A stretch of DNA of 9,600 nt from NCBI GenBank assembly GCA_021163085.1, contig JAGGXL010000176.1:1-9600 (forward strand). The letters run 5' to 3'. Under the pieces are notes generated by a model. The model saw nothing but the letters and a program-made list of their open reading frames with translations. It searched no databases and had not been told where the DNA came from. This stretch comes from Thermodesulfobacterium sp. (GTDB taxonomy: Bacteria > Desulfobacterota > Thermodesulfobacteria > Thermodesulfobacteriales > Thermodesulfobacteriaceae). Of the stretch, positions 1 through 8,663 are shown in pieces. The position numbers and the translations under genes were made by a program. Numbering within the stretch: the first letter of the stretch is position 1; every line of letters begins with the position of its first letter.

Positions 1-11
1 AGGGACTTGAG

Positions 12-401
12 ATGGCAGTAACTAAGGAAGAGGTTATTGAATTTATTGCTAACATGAGTGTTTTAGAATTAGCTGAATTTATCAAAGAGCTTGAGGAAAA
101 ATTTGGAGTTAGTGCAGCAGCTCCTGTGGCTGCGGTTGCAGCAGTTTCTCCTCAAGCAGGTGCTGCTGAAGCTGCACCAGCAGAAGAGAAAACAGAATTT
201 GATGTAGTGCTTACTGAAATAGGAAGTAATAAGATTAATGTAATTAAAGTTGTAAGAGAGATTACTGGATTAGGTCTAAAAGAGGCAAAAGAACTGGTAG
301 AATCAGCTCCTAAACCAGTTAAAACCGGAGTTTCAAAAGAAGAAGCAGAAGAGATCAAGAAGAAATTAGAAGAAGCAGGAGCAAAAGTAGAGATTAAGTA
401 A
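12..401 (+). CDS. rplL: 50S ribosomal protein L7/L12
   Basis: This gene encodes L7/L12, the multicopy stalk protein of the large ribosomal subunit, which binds L10 through its N-terminus and recruits and stimulates translational GTPases (EF-Tu, EF-G, IF2). The 129-residue product is slightly longer than the 121-residue E. coli protein. It shows the expected parts: an N-terminal helical dimerisation domain (about 1-34), an Ala/Pro-rich flexible hinge (about 35-58), and the compact C-terminal factor-binding domain (about 60-129). The last contains the family motifs EFDVVL, VIKVVR, GLGLKEAKELVE and a KLEEAGAKVEIK end. The ATG is preceded by AGGGA at 1-5 with a 6-nt spacer, so the start is well supported even at the window edge. 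In most bacteria rplJ lies immediately upstream and rpoBC downstream; the downstream part is seen here. The hinge is somewhat longer and more Ala-rich than in E. coli. Identification is essentially certain. Confidence 0.98.
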   Translation: MAVTKEEVIEFIANMSVLELAEFIKELEEKFGVSAAAPVAAVAAVSPQAGAAEAAPAEEKTEFDVVLTEIGSNKINVIKVVREITGLGLKEAKELVESAPKPVKTGVSKEEAEEIKKKLEEAGAKVEIK

Positions 402-428
402 CTTTGTTTGCCAAACACACAATAGAAA

Positions 429-457
429 TTACCAAAATAGGGGTTTCCTCTTATAAA
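429..457 (+). promoter_or_regulatory. Possible weak promoter for rpoBC inside the attenuator
   Basis: TTACCA (429-434, 4 of 6 matches to the -35 consensus) and TATAAA (452-457, 5 of 6 matches to the -10 consensus) are separated by exactly 17 bp. The -10 falls in the loop of the rplL-rpoB hairpin, so a transcript starting near 464 would lack the 5' arm and could not form the terminator. In AT-rich DNA such a match can arise by chance, so this is only a candidate. Confidence 0.25.
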
Positions 458-486
458 ACAAGGGGAAACCCTATTCAATTTTTATT
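436..486 (+). terminator. Putative attenuator hairpin between rplL and rpoB
   Basis: Bases 436-451 pair with 461-475 to give about 15 pairs. There is one bulged G at 443, one T-G wobble (449/463) and a 9-nt loop. Five Ts (479-483) begin three bases after the stem, followed by A and two more Ts. The shape is that of an intrinsic terminator with a short T-run. Because rpoB has no strong promoter of its own in this gap, partial read-through is the sensible reading. An attenuator between rplL and rpoB is known in E. coli, where it lowers rpoBC expression relative to the ribosomal genes. Confidence 0.75.
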
Positions 487-518
487 AAAAAATTAAAATC
501 TAAGGGAGGGGATTTTTA

Positions 519-3500
519 ATGTTTTATAATAATCGAGCCCTAAAAATAAGAAAAAGCTTTTTAAAAGTTAAACAGGTTCAGGATTTGCCAGACCTTTTAA
601 AAATTCCTAAAGAATCTTATCAAAAATTTCTACAAGCTAATACCCCTCCAGATAGAAGGCAGGACATTGGAATTCACAGATGCCTTTCCACAGTATTTCC
701 TATTAGAGATTATTCGGATATTTCAGTTTTAGAGTATATAGATTATAAGATTTTATCTCCTGAATATACTTCAGATGAAGCTAAAGAGAAAGGATTGACT
801 TATGAAGTCCCGATGAAATTAAGAGTTCGCTTAGTTACTTATGATTTGGATCCTGAGACAGGAGTAAAAAGTATTAAAGATATAAAGGAACAGGAGATTT
901 ATTTTGGTGCAATACCTATGATGACAGAAGATGGAAGGTTTATTATAAATGGAACTGAGAGAGCTGTAGTTAATCAGCTTCAAAGGTCTCCAGGAGTAAT
1001 TTTTGAAAAAGATAAGGCCCATGCTAAAGCTGGTAGATTAACTTACATTGGAAGAGTTATTCCTGTTAAAGGTTCTTGGTTAGATTTTATATATGACTAT
1101 AGAGGTAGATTCTTGGTAAGGATTGATAAAAGGAAAAATATTTCTGCTACAGTATTTTTAAGGGCTATGGGATTATCAGATGAAGATATATTATCTTTAT
1201 TTTATCCTACTGAAAAATACAGGATTTTAGAAGAAGGAGTGGAAAAAGAGATAAATTATGAACTTTTAGCTGGGCAAAGGGCTTCTATAGATATTGTCCA
1301 TCCTGAAACAGGAGAAGTGTTAGTAAAAAAGGGAAAAGTTATAAGTACAGGGATAATTAGAAAATTGAAACAGCTTGGACTCAAAGTTTTGAGATTTCCA
1401 GATGAAATGATAATCGGGAAAATTTGTGCTAAGGAAGTAATAGATCCAGAGACAGGAGAAATACTTATTGAGGCTAACAAGGAGATTACTGAAGAGGAGC
1501 TTAAATTATTAAGGGAAAGGAGTATAAAAGAGGTAGAGGTGGTATTTTTAGATACATTTCGTTATTCTTCAGCTTTAAGAGATACACTAAAAGCAGACAA
1601 AGTCAAAAATAGGGAAGAGGCCTTAATAGAAATTTTTAAGAAAATGAAACCTTCAAGTCCTGTAACTCCAGAAATAGCCGAAGCTTATTTTAGATCTCTG
1701 TTTTTTGATCCAGCAACTTATGATTTGTCCGAAATAGGAAGGTATAAAATAAATTTAAGACTTAACTTAGATATACCCATTACTCAGAGGACTTTAACTT
1801 TAGAGGATGTAGTTGCGATTCTAAAAGAATTAATTCGTATGAAAGAAAATGAAGAAGAAGGAGATGATATAGATAGTTTGGCAAACAGAAGAGTTAGATC
1901 TGTGGGAGAGTTAGTAGAAAATCAGTTTCTGATTGGTTTAATGAGAATGGAAAGAATTATTAAAGAAAAACTTCAACTTCAAGAAGTGGAGACCTTGACT
2001 CCAGCAGAGCTTATAAACAGTAAACCTGTGATGGCAGCGGTAAAAGAGTTTTTTGCTCAGGGTCAGTTATCTCAATTTATGGATCAAACCAATGTTCTTT
2101 CTATGCTTACTCATAAAAGAAGGCTTTCTGCTCTTGGACCAGGAGGTTTAACCAGAGAAAGAGCTGGATTTGAAGTAAGAGATGTTCATCCCAGCCATTA
2201 TGGAAGAATTTGCCCTATTGAAACTCCAGAAGGACCAAATATTGGATTGATAGTTTCACCCACTACTTATGCTCAAACTAATCCTTATGGTTTTTTAGAG
2301 ACACCCTATAGATTGGTAAGAAATGGAAAAGTTACTAATCAAGTTATATATTTAAATGCTGCTGAAGAAAAAGATTTAATAATCGCTCAATCAACTATTC
2401 GAATTGATAAAGAAGGAAATATTCTGGACGAGTATGTTCCTGCAAGGAAGAACGGAGAGTTTATTATTGCACATAGAGACGAAGTAGATTTGGTAGATTT
2501 ATTTCCTGCTCAAGTAGTAAGTGTTTCTACCTCCCTTATTCCGTTCTTAGAGCATGATGATGCTAACAGAGCACTTATGGGTTCAAACATGCAAAGACAG
2601 GCTGTTCCGCTTCTTATTTCAAAAGCGCCTCTCGTTGGTTCTGGAATGGAGAGATCGGTTGCTTTAAACTCAGGTCTTGTTTTAGTAGCTGAGAGAGATG
2701 GGATTGTAGAGGATGTTGATAGTACAAGAATTGTAGTGAGATATGATAAAAAAGATGGGGGATTGCCTGAAGTTAAGATATATGAACTTGTTAAATGGAA
2801 AAAATCAAATCAAAATACAACTTTTAATCAAAGACCAACTGTAAAGCCTGGACAAAGAGTAAAAAAAAGCGATATCCTGGCAGATGGTCCATCTATAGAT
2901 CATGGAGAGCTTGCCTTAGGAAGAGATGTTTTGGTAGCTTTTATGCCTTGGAGAGGATATAATTTTGAAGATTCTATCATAATTTCAGAAAGATTGGTAA
3001 GAGATGATGTATTCACTTCTATTCATATAGAAGAATTTGAATGTATAGCAAGAGAGACCAAACTTGGAAGAGAGGAAATCACAAGAGATCTTCCTAATGT
3101 AGGAGAGGAATTTATTTCCAATCTGGATGAAAGCGGAATTATAAAAATAGGAAGTTATGTAAAACCAGGAGATATACTGGTTGGGAAAATTACTCCTAAA
3201 GGAGAGACAGCACTTACCCCAGAAGAGAAACTTCTAAGAGCAATTTTTGGAGAGAAAGCAAAGGATGTAAAAGATACTTCTTTAAGAGTTCCTGCAGGTA
3301 TAGAAGGAATTGTAATAGATACTAAGGTTTTTACAAGAAAAGGTCTGGAAAAGGATATAAGAGCAAGACAAAAAGAAGATGAAGCAATAGCTAAGTTATT
3401 AAGAAATCAGGCAGATATTTTAGAAGTTTTAAAGAGGAGTTTCATTACCCAACTTTCTAAAATTTTGGAAGGAGAAAAGGCAGTAAAAGATTTAGAGAAG

Positions 3501-4604
3501 GAAGGTGATATATACATTAAGAAAAAAGAAGTTTTTACTTTTGAACTTCTTGATTCAATTCCTGCTCCTATTCTTTTGAAATTAAAAGAAATAGTTCCTT
3601 CTTCAAAAAAAGAGATAATATCAGAGCTTTTAGAGATATATGAAAAGAAGAGAAAGAAAGTTATTGAGGAATACGAAGCCAAGATAAATAGAATTAAAAG
3701 AGGAGATGAACTTCCTCCAGGGGTTTTGAAAATTGTAAAAGTATACGTAGCCATGAAAAGAAAACTTCAGCCTGGAGATAAAATGGCAGGTAGGCACGGG
3801 AACAAAGGTGTTATTTCTAAGGTTGTTCCAATAGAGGACATGCCATATCTTCCAGATGGAACACCAGTAGACATGATTCTTTCTCCATTAGGAGTTCCAT
3901 CTCGTATGAATATTGGACAGCTTTTAGAAACTCATCTGGGCTGGGCTTGTAAAGAACTTGGTAAAAAACTTGCCAGGCTTGCTGAAGAGTATCAGGTGGA
4001 AAGTATAAAGAGCACCCTCAAAGAGATTTTTAATGAGGATGAGTACGAAAGATTGGTAGAAGGTAGAAGTGATGAAGAGATAATAGAGCTTGCTAAGGGT
4101 TTTATGGAAGGTATTCCTATTGCCACACCGGTTTTTGCTGGTGCTAAAGAAGAAGAAATCAAAAGATGGCTAAAGCTTGCGGGTTTAAATTCTAATGGAA
4201 CTACAACTCTTTATAATGGCATGACAGGAGAACCTTTTAAAGAGCCTGTTACAGTAGGATATATGCATATGCTTAAACTTCACCACTTAGTAGATGATAA
4301 GATACATGCTCGTTCAACAGGTCCTTACTCTTTAATTACTCAGCAACCCCTTGGTGGAAAGTCTCAGTTTGGTGGACAGAGATTGGGAGAAATGGAGGTT
4401 TGGGCAATAGAAGCTTATGGAGCTGCTTATACACTTCAAGAATTTCTTACTGTTAAGAGTGATGATGTAGAAGGTAGAGCAAAAATGTATGAAAAACTGG
4501 TTAAAGGAAATAACTTCTTAGAAGGGGGTATGCCAGAGAGCTTTAAAGTTTTAACTAAGGAACTACAAGGACTTTGTCTTGATATAGAATTAATAGAAGA
4601 ATAA
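519..4604 (+). CDS. rpoB: DNA-directed RNA polymerase subunit beta
   Basis: Beta subunit of RNA polymerase; with beta' it forms the active-site cleft. The 1361-residue product is full length (E. coli 1342). Landmarks, with E. coli equivalents: the rifampicin cluster at about 514-540, with Q519, D522, H532, R535 and S537 matching Q513, D516, H526, R529 and S531, followed by RICPIETPEGPNIGLI; GYNFEDS with E817/D818 (E813/D814); and GDKMAGRHGNKG with K1088 and K1096 (K1065/K1073), which contact the nascent RNA or substrate. An E. coli-type SI1 insertion spans about 226-345 and an SI2-type insertion, rich in Lys/Glu helices, about 943-1062. The C-terminus ends in the usual FKVLTKELQGL region. The ATG is preceded by GGGAGGGGA at 504-512, with about 9 nt after the GGAGG core. 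It is co-oriented with rplL and lies 9 codons-equivalent or less from rpoC, forming the polymerase operon. The rifampicin-contact residues are intact, so susceptibility is expected. No frameshift is visible. Confidence 0.99.
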   Translation: MFYNNRALKIRKSFLKVKQVQDLPDLLKIPKESYQKFLQANTPPDRRQDIGIHRCLSTVFPIRDYSDISVLEYIDYKILSPEYTSDEAKEKGLTYEVPMKLRVRLVTYDLDPETGVKSIKDIKEQEIYFGAIPMMTEDGRFIINGTERAVVNQLQRSPGVIFEKDKAHAKAGRLTYIGRVIPVKGSWLDFIYDYRGRFLVRIDKRKNISATVFLRAMGLSDEDILSLFYPTEKYRILEEGVEKEINYELLAGQRASIDIVHPETGEVLVKKGKVISTGIIRKLKQLGLKVLRFPDEMIIGKICAKEVIDPETGEILIEANKEITEEELKLLRERSIKEVEVVFLDTFRYSSALRDTLKADKVKNREEALIEIFKKMKPSSPVTPEIAEAYFRSLFFDPATYDLSEIGRYKINLRLNLDIPITQRTLTLEDVVAILKELIRMKENEEEGDDIDSLANRRVRSVGELVENQFLIGLMRMERIIKEKLQLQEVETLTPAELINSKPVMAAVKEFFAQGQLSQFMDQTNVLSMLTHKRRLSALGPGGLTRERAGFEVRDVHPSHYGRICPIETPEGPNIGLIVSPTTYAQTNPYGFLETPYRLVRNGKVTNQVIYLNAAEEKDLIIAQSTIRIDKEGNILDEYVPARKNGEFIIAHRDEVDLVDLFPAQVVSVSTSLIPFLEHDDANRALMGSNMQRQAVPLLISKAPLVGSGMERSVALNSGLVLVAERDGIVEDVDSTRIVVRYDKKDGGLPEVKIYELVKWKKSNQNTTFNQRPTVKPGQRVKKSDILADGPSIDHGELALGRDVLVAFMPWRGYNFEDSIIISERLVRDDVFTSIHIEEFECIARETKLGREEITRDLPNVGEEFISNLDESGIIKIGSYVKPGDILVGKITPKGETALTPEEKLLRAIFGEKAKDVKDTSLRVPAGIEGIVIDTKVFTRKGLEKDIRARQKEDEAIAKLLRNQADILEVLKRSFITQLSKILEGEKAVKDLEKEGDIYIKKKEVFTFELLDSIPAPILLKLKEIVPSSKKEIISELLEIYEKKRKKVIEEYEAKINRIKRGDELPPGVLKIVKVYVAMKRKLQPGDKMAGRHGNKGVISKVVPIEDMPYLPDGTPVDMILSPLGVPSRMNIGQLLETHLGWACKELGKKLARLAEEYQVESIKSTLKEIFNEDEYERLVEGRSDEEIIELAKGFMEGIPIATPVFAGAKEEEIKRWLKLAGLNSNGTTTLYNGMTGEPFKEPVTVGYMHMLKLHHLVDDKIHARSTGPYSLITQQPLGGKSQFGGQRLGEMEVWAIEAYGAAYTLQEFLTVKSDDVEGRAKMYEKLVKGNNFLEGGMPESFKVLTKELQGLCLDIELIEE

Positions 4605-4605
4605 A

Positions 4606-4616
4606 AAGGGGGGGTG
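4606..4616 (+). promoter_or_regulatory. G-rich ribosome binding site that decides the rpoC start
   Basis: A run of seven Gs (4608-4614) followed by TG forms an extended Shine-Dalgarno sequence, GGGGTG, resembling the canonical GGAGGTG. It lies 9 nt upstream of the ATG at 4626, the same spacing as at rpoB. The GTG at 4614 is inside this element and so has no ribosome binding site of its own. Selecting the ATG also puts all N-terminal landmarks of RpoC at the same residue numbers as in E. coli. Confidence 0.8.
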
Positions 4617-4625
4617 TATTTAATA

Positions 4626-7600
4626 ATGAAAGAACTGTTAACTATTTTAGAAAAACCAAAGGATTTAATGAGGATTAGAGCTATTAAAATAGGCATAGCC
4701 TCACCAGAAAAAATAAAAGAATGGAGTTATGGAGAGGTAAAAAAGCCAGAAACCATAAATTATCGAACCTTAAAGCCTGAAAAGGATGGACTGTTTTGTG
4801 CGAGAATTTTTGGCCCTGTAAGAGATTTTGAGTGTATTTGTGGAAAATATAGGGGAATGAAACACAGAGGTGTAATTTGTGAAAAGTGTGGAGTTGAGGT
4901 TATTCAGAGTAAAGTTAGAAGAGAAAGAATGGGGCATATAGAGCTTGCAGCCCCAGTTGCTCATATCTGGTATTTGAGGAGTATTCCAAGTAAAATAGGT
5001 CTTATGCTTAATATGACTCTTAAGGAAGTTGAATCTATACTTTATTTAGAAAAGTATGTAGTGGTAGAAAGCGAAATAGATGAGTATCCAAAAGGGACAC
5101 TTTTGACCGAGGATAAGTATTATGCGTTAAAAGAAATGTATGGAGATAAAATCGTTATTGAAACAGGGGCAAAGGCTATATATGAATTGTTGAAATCTCT
5201 GGACCTGGATAAACTGATTCAGGAAATAATGATAGAGATGCAGTCTACCCATAGTGAAGCCAGAAGAAAAAAACTGAGTAAACGTTTACATTTAGTAAAA
5301 GCATTTAAAAACTCCGGCAATAAGCCAGAGTGGATGATACTTAAAGTTCTTCCAGTAATTCCTCCAGAGTTAAGACCTCTGGTACCTTTAGAGGGAGGAA
5401 GGTTTGCTACCTCAGATCTTAATGATCTTTATAGAAGAGTTATTAATCGTAATGTAAGGCTTAAAAAACTTATAGACCTTGATGCCCCAGAGATAATTTT
5501 AAAAAATGAAAAGAGAATGCTTCAAGAAGCTGTGGATGCACTTTTTGATAATGGAAGAAGGGGACGACCTGTAACAGGTCCTAATAGAAGGCCGTTAAAA
5601 AGCTTGTCAGATGTTTTAAAGGGTAAACAGGGTAGGTTTAGGCAAAATCTTCTTGGTAAGAGAGTCGATTTTTCCGGAAGATCAGTAATAGTTGCCGGTC
5701 CAGAATTAAGGATGCATCAATGTGGGCTTCCAAAAAAGGCGGCTTTAGAGCTTTTTAAGCCATATATTTATGGATGGCTTGAGAGACAGGGATATGCAAC
5801 TAATATAAAAACAGCTAAAAAGCTGGTAGAAGAAGAACATCCAGTTGTATGGGATGCTTTAGAAGAGATTGTAAAAGAGTATCCGATAATGCTCAACCGT
5901 GCTCCTACTCTTCATAGACTTGGAATACAGGCTTTTGAACCAGTATTGATTGATTCTAAAGCTATTCAGCTACATCCTTTGGTATGTGTTGCTTATAATG
6001 CTGACTTTGATGGTGACCAGATGGCGGTTCATGTGCCCCTTTCTGTAGAAGCTCAAGTCGAAAATAGAGTATTGATTCTTTCTACAAATAATATTCTTTT
6101 ACCTGCTAATGGAATACCTATTGTTTATCCCACTCAGGATATGGTTTTGGGTCTGTTTTATATGACTCAGGAAAAACCGTTTGCAAAAGGAGAAGGAAAG
6201 TTTTTTAAAGATATAGATGAAGTAATTCTTGCTTATCAAACAGGGGCTGTAGATTTACAGGCTAAGATAAAAGTAAAAATGGACGGTAAATTAGTAGATA
6301 CAACCGTGGGTAGAATAATTTTTTCTACTATAGTTCCGGAAGAGATAGATTTTGAAGAATACAATAAACCTCTTACTAAAAAGGAATTGCAAAAATTGAT
6401 AAATCTTTCCTACCACAAAGCTGGAGTGAAAAAAACAGTTATTTTTGCTGACAAGTTAAAAGATATGGGTTTTGCTGAAGCAACAGAGGCTGCACTTTCT
6501 ATTTGTATAGATTATTTAACTATTCCTAAGAAAAAAGCAGAAATAATAGCGGAAGCTGAGAAAAAAGTTGCAGAGATCTGGCAACAGTATAGTGACGGAC
6601 TTATTACTGAAAGTGAAAGATACAACAAAATTATAGATATTTGGGCTAATACAACCGAGAGAGTTACAGAAGAAATGATAAAAGAAATGGAAACAAAAGA
6701 ATATATTACACCTGATGGTAAAAAAATAAAAGGGCCGAGCTTTAATCCTGTTTATCTGATGGCTTTTTCAGGAGCTCGTGGTTCTAAAGACCAAATAAGA
6801 CAGCTTGCTGGTATGAGAGGTTTGATGGCTAAACCTTCAGGAGAGATTATTGAAACACCGATTAAAAGTAATTTCAGAGAAGGACTTTCTGTGCTTGAAT
6901 ATTTCGTTTCTACACATGGAGCCCGTAAAGGACTTGCTGATACAGCTTTAAAAACTGCTAATGCAGGTTACTTAACCCGTAAATTAATAGATGTGGCTCA
7001 GGATTGTATAGTTACTGAAGAGGATTGCGGAACCATTGATGGTATAGAAGTTGGTCACTTAATTGAAGCTGGAGAAATTATAGAATATGTTTGGGATAGA
7101 GTTCTCGGAAGAGTAGCATTAGAAGATATTGTGGATCCAATAACTGGAGAGGTGTTAGTAAAAGCAAATGAAGAGATAGATGAAGAAGCAGTAAAAAAAC
7201 TAAAGGAAGCAGGTATCGAAAAGGTAAGTATTCGTTCTGTTCTTACCTGTGAAGCTAAATTTGGAGTTTGCAGAAAATGTTATGGAAGAGATTTAGCTAC
7301 AGGGAAACTTGTAGAAATTGGAGAAGCTGTAGGTATAATTGCTGCTCAGTCTATCGGAGAGCCTGGAACACAGCTTACCATGAGAACCTTCCATATAGGA
7401 GGTGCGGTAGGTAAAGCTCTGGAACAGAGTGAACACAGAGCTCAGTCCCAAGGTAAAGTAAAGTTTATTAATCTTAGAGTAGTAAGAAGACAAGATGGTA
7501 CTTTGATAGCCTTAAATAGACAGGGTGAAATAGCTATAGAGGGCCCTGAAGGAAGAATTATTGAAAAGTATCCTGTAATTTATGGAGCAAAAATAAAAGT

Positions 7601-8663
7601 AGAAGAAGGGCAAGAGGTGAAGCCTGGAGATATATTAGTAGAGTGGGATCCTTACACGAATCCTATTATTACTGAGGTAGATGGAAAGGTTAAATTTGGA
7701 GATATTATTGCTGGTGTAACTGTTGATGAAAAAATAGATCCTACTACTGGAAGGGTTAGTATTGTGGTAAGAGATTACAAGTTGACAGATTATCGTCCTC
7801 GTATTTCTATAAAAGATGAGAAAAGTAAAACTAAGGCTCGTTATGAACTACCTGTAGGTGCTATTATAAGTGTCCAGGAAGGAGATTATGTCCATGCTGG
7901 AGATATAATAGCCAGAATTCCAAGAGAAACTTTAAAAGCTAAAGATATTACCGGAGGTTTACCTAAGGTTACAGATCTTTTTGAAGCCCGTAAACCCAAG
8001 GAATATGCGGTTATTAGTGAAATCGATGGTAAAGTAGTTTTTGAAAAAGAAGTAAGGGGTAAAAAGAAAGTAGTAATTCAACCCGAAATTGGAGAGCCTC
8101 AAGAATATTATATTTCTAAAGGTAAACACATACTTGTAAGAGAGGGAGATATAGTGAAAGCAGGTGACTCACTGATAGAAGGTTCTCCAAATCCTCATGA
8201 TATTTTAAAAGTAAAAGGTGTAAAAGGAGTTGCCAGATTTTTAGTCGAGGAAATCCAAGAAGTTTATAGGTTGCAGAGTGTTAAAATAAATGATAAACAT
8301 TTTGAAGTTATTGTAAGACAAATGCTTAAAAAAGTTAAAATTAAAGAAATCGGAGACACTAATTTTACGATAGGTGAAATTGTAGACAAAGTAAAATTTG
8401 AAAAGGAAAACGAAAAAGTTTTAGCTATGGGTGGTAAACCAGCAGTTGCTGAACCCATTATTCTTGGAATAACTAAAGCGGCTCTACTTACTGATTCTTG
8501 GTTATCAGCTACTTCATTTCAGGAAACCACAAGAGTTCTAACTGAGGCCTCTATTGCAGGAAGAGTTGATTACTTGAGAGGTTTAAAAGAGAATGTTATT
8601 ATAGGAAGACTCATTCCTGCTGGTACAGGAAGAATTGTTTATGAAGAAAAAGGCTGGGTATAA
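4626..8663 (+). CDS. rpoC: DNA-directed RNA polymerase subunit beta'
   Basis: Beta' subunit, carrying the catalytic Mg2+ site of RNA polymerase. From the ATG at 4626 it is 1345 residues (E. coli 1407). Landmarks in order: zinc site 1 with C70, C72, C85, C88; the active-site NADFDGDQ with D460, D462, D464; the bridge helix after GARGSKDQIRQLAGMRG (about 740-791); zinc site 2 with C801, C875, C882, C885; and the trigger loop with M919, R920, H923. An SI3-type insertion of about 175 residues splits the trigger loop (about 930-1104), which resumes at DITGGLPKVTDLFEA. The zinc site 1 and DFDGD positions equal E. coli numbering exactly, and from zinc site 2 to the trigger loop the offset is a constant 13, which supports the ATG over the in-frame GTG at 4614. 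The protein ends soon after LIPAGTGR, without the longer E. coli tail. It follows rpoB by 21 bp and its stop codon runs into the terminator stem. Confidence 0.99.
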   Translation: MKELLTILEKPKDLMRIRAIKIGIASPEKIKEWSYGEVKKPETINYRTLKPEKDGLFCARIFGPVRDFECICGKYRGMKHRGVICEKCGVEVIQSKVRRERMGHIELAAPVAHIWYLRSIPSKIGLMLNMTLKEVESILYLEKYVVVESEIDEYPKGTLLTEDKYYALKEMYGDKIVIETGAKAIYELLKSLDLDKLIQEIMIEMQSTHSEARRKKLSKRLHLVKAFKNSGNKPEWMILKVLPVIPPELRPLVPLEGGRFATSDLNDLYRRVINRNVRLKKLIDLDAPEIILKNEKRMLQEAVDALFDNGRRGRPVTGPNRRPLKSLSDVLKGKQGRFRQNLLGKRVDFSGRSVIVAGPELRMHQCGLPKKAALELFKPYIYGWLERQGYATNIKTAKKLVEEEHPVVWDALEEIVKEYPIMLNRAPTLHRLGIQAFEPVLIDSKAIQLHPLVCVAYNADFDGDQMAVHVPLSVEAQVENRVLILSTNNILLPANGIPIVYPTQDMVLGLFYMTQEKPFAKGEGKFFKDIDEVILAYQTGAVDLQAKIKVKMDGKLVDTTVGRIIFSTIVPEEIDFEEYNKPLTKKELQKLINLSYHKAGVKKTVIFADKLKDMGFAEATEAALSICIDYLTIPKKKAEIIAEAEKKVAEIWQQYSDGLITESERYNKIIDIWANTTERVTEEMIKEMETKEYITPDGKKIKGPSFNPVYLMAFSGARGSKDQIRQLAGMRGLMAKPSGEIIETPIKSNFREGLSVLEYFVSTHGARKGLADTALKTANAGYLTRKLIDVAQDCIVTEEDCGTIDGIEVGHLIEAGEIIEYVWDRVLGRVALEDIVDPITGEVLVKANEEIDEEAVKKLKEAGIEKVSIRSVLTCEAKFGVCRKCYGRDLATGKLVEIGEAVGIIAAQSIGEPGTQLTMRTFHIGGAVGKALEQSEHRAQSQGKVKFINLRVVRRQDGTLIALNRQGEIAIEGPEGRIIEKYPVIYGAKIKVEEGQEVKPGDILVEWDPYTNPIITEVDGKVKFGDIIAGVTVDEKIDPTTGRVSIVVRDYKLTDYRPRISIKDEKSKTKARYELPVGAIISVQEGDYVHAGDIIARIPRETLKAKDITGGLPKVTDLFEARKPKEYAVISEIDGKVVFEKEVRGKKKVVIQPEIGEPQEYYISKGKHILVREGDIVKAGDSLIEGSPNPHDILKVKGVKGVARFLVEEIQEVYRLQSVKINDKHFEVIVRQMLKKVKIKEIGDTNFTIGEIVDKVKFEKENEKVLAMGGKPAVAEPIILGITKAALLTDSWLSATSFQETTRVLTEASIAGRVDYLRGLKENVIIGRLIPAGTGRIVYEEKGWV

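Noticed and set aside
406..416. Small palindrome GTTTGCCAAAC just after rplL
   Set aside because: Five-base arms with a one-base centre cannot form a useful RNA hairpin, and nothing else marks it as a binding site.
152..478. Antisense open frame of 108 codons across rplL
   Set aside because: It is the complement of a well-conserved gene and of the attenuator, has no recognisable protein features, and is a shadow. The same holds for other antisense frames such as 3407-3754 and 4436-4696.
2863..2875. Run of eight As inside rpoB as a programmed slippage site
   Set aside because: The reading frame is intact on both sides with conserved residues, and A-runs are common in this AT-rich sequence.
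4614..4625. GTG at 4614 as the start of rpoC, adding four residues
   Set aside because: The GTG lies within the G-run that serves as the ribosome binding site. The ATG at 4626 has proper spacing and gives residue numbers identical to E. coli at zinc site 1 and the DFDGD motif.
4602..4628. Possible rpoB-rpoC fusion as in some Campylobacterota
   Set aside because: A clear TAA at 4602-4604 and a separate ribosome binding site and start show two independent proteins.
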